Source: Truepera radiovictrix DSM 17093
GTDB lineage: Bacteria > Deinococcota > Deinococci > Deinococcales > Trueperaceae
DNA length: 64,000 nucleotides
Direction: 5' to 3'
Assembly (NCBI RefSeq): GCF_000092425.1
Contig: NC_014221.1
Location: forward strand, 1,803,001 to 1,867,000
In this document: piece after piece, positions 63,349-64,000 of the stretch
Layout of the letters: each line of letters starts with the position of its first letter
How positions within the stretch are numbered: position 1 is the stretch's first letter
Program-made: the position numbers and the translations under genes
Notes under the pieces: generated by a model
Told to the model about the DNA's origin: nothing
Seen by the model: only the letters and a program-made list of their open reading frames with translations
Database searches by the model: none

Positions 63349-64000
63349 ACCGCGGCCGCTTCTGGGGGCGCCTATGGCTGCACGTGCTGATGACCCCCCT
63401 CGCCCTGCTCTGGCTCGCCCCCCTCTGGCTGATGTTGGTCTTTTCGACCGTCCCCGAGCGCGAGATCTTTAGCGTGCCCGTGCCGCTCATCCCGGGGGAC
63501 CACTTTTTGGAGAACTTCCGCGACCTCCAAGCCGACACGAACTTTTTGCGGACGCTCTGGAATAGCGTCGCGGTCTCCGGCATCTACACGCTGTTGTCGC
63601 TTTTGCTAACCAGCATGGCGGGCTACGCCTTCGCCCGCTTTCGCTTTTTCGGGCGCGGCGCGGTCTTTACGCTGGTGATCGCCACCTTGACCATCCCCTA
63701 CTTCGTCGTGGTGATCCCGCAGTACATCCTCGTGGCGCGCGAATTTGGTCTCACCAACTCGTACGTCGGGGTGGTGCTCCCGCTGCTGGCGAGCTCGCTC
63801 GGCATCTTTTTTATGCGGCAAAACTTCCTGTCGCTGCCCCAGAGCCTCCTAGACGCCGCCCGGGTCGACGGCGCGGGCGAATACCGCATCTTTTTCCAGA
63901 TCGCGCTGCCTTTAGTCTCCTCGGCGATGGCGGCCCTTGGCATCATCCTCTTTCTCACCGCCTGGAACGACTACCTCTGGCCGCTTTTGATCCTCACCCA
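63345..64000 (+). CDS. Sugar ABC transporter permease (MalG/UgpE type), 3' end cut by the window
   Basis: At least 218 aa visible; the frame is open to the window edge. The first span is LMTPLALLWLAPLWLMLVFS, then MAGYAFARFRFFGRGAVFTL, and the EAA loop SLLDAARVDGAGEYRIFFQI, ALPLVSS. GTG at 63345 in a GTGA overlap. Family members are about 270-280 aa, so roughly 50-60 residues are missing. Confidence 0.93.
   Translation, partial: MNRGRFWGRLWLHVLMTPLALLWLAPLWLMLVFSTVPEREIFSVPVPLIPGDHFLENFRDLQADTNFLRTLWNSVAVSGIYTLLSLLLTSMAGYAFARFRFFGRGAVFTLVIATLTIPYFVVVIPQYILVAREFGLTNSYVGVVLPLLASSLGIFFMRQNFLSLPQSLLDAARVDGAGEYRIFFQIALPLVSSAMAALGIILFLTAWNDYLWPLLILT

Overview
This is a high-GC (about 70%) bacterial chromosome segment with dense, mostly co-oriented operons. 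The gene content and a recurring promoter style point to the Deinococcota, and most likely to a Truepera-like member. That assignment is an inference from remembered protein families and from the many TANNNT boxes placed 5-8 nt before start codons (leaderless genes, as known in Deinococcus). No rRNA or tRNA gene was seen.

Layout. 1-4020: the end of a type I-C CRISPR-Cas locus (unidentified partial gene, cas4, cas1, cas2, terminator, leader, 25-repeat array). 4265-6179: an unusual class II aldolase-domain protein and an SDR oxidoreductase. 6180-8473: an accessory-looking gap with a complete IS5-family insertion sequence that split a small leaderless gene. 8474-15853: nine-gene Mrp/Mbh-type cation/proton antiporter operon with three large NuoL/M/N-like subunits in a row. 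15947-21861: small unknown, roadblock-like protein, nucleoside phosphorylase, 3-hydroxyacyl-CoA dehydrogenase, enoyl-CoA hydratase, cupin, DUF1028 and alpha/beta hydrolase genes. 21993-28836: BMP-type nucleoside ABC transporter and adenine deaminase, a purine uptake and salvage unit together with the phosphorylase. 29032-33946 (minus): der-fmt-def and the c-di-AMP pair cdaR/cdaA. 34362-35496: prfB with the RF2 +1 frameshift. 35652-40164: MscS channel, phosphoesterase, ParB-like protein, YgfZ. 40202-42496: split methylmalonyl-CoA mutase. 42658-45079: rhamnose/deoxysugar catabolism. 45099-48265: gatC, lipoprotein, serS, methyltransferase. 48434-53099: peptide ABC transporter and amidohydrolase. 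53065-57688: lipase-like lipoprotein, acyl-CoA dehydrogenase, aroH, and a TPP-riboswitch-controlled NMT1/THI5-family protein. 57697-64000: LacI regulator with a probable operator, GH42 beta-galactosidase and a sugar ABC transporter running off the end.

The most notable signals are in the control layer rather than in a new defence system. Around 17 genes appear leaderless, and the CRISPR array seems to use the same geometry, so pre-crRNA would start on the first repeat base. Several short upstream ORFs precede regulated genes. Two families of short intergenic repeats with hairpin potential recur. The antiporter operon has archaeal Mbh-like gene order, and its third large subunit has lost the key TM5 glutamate.
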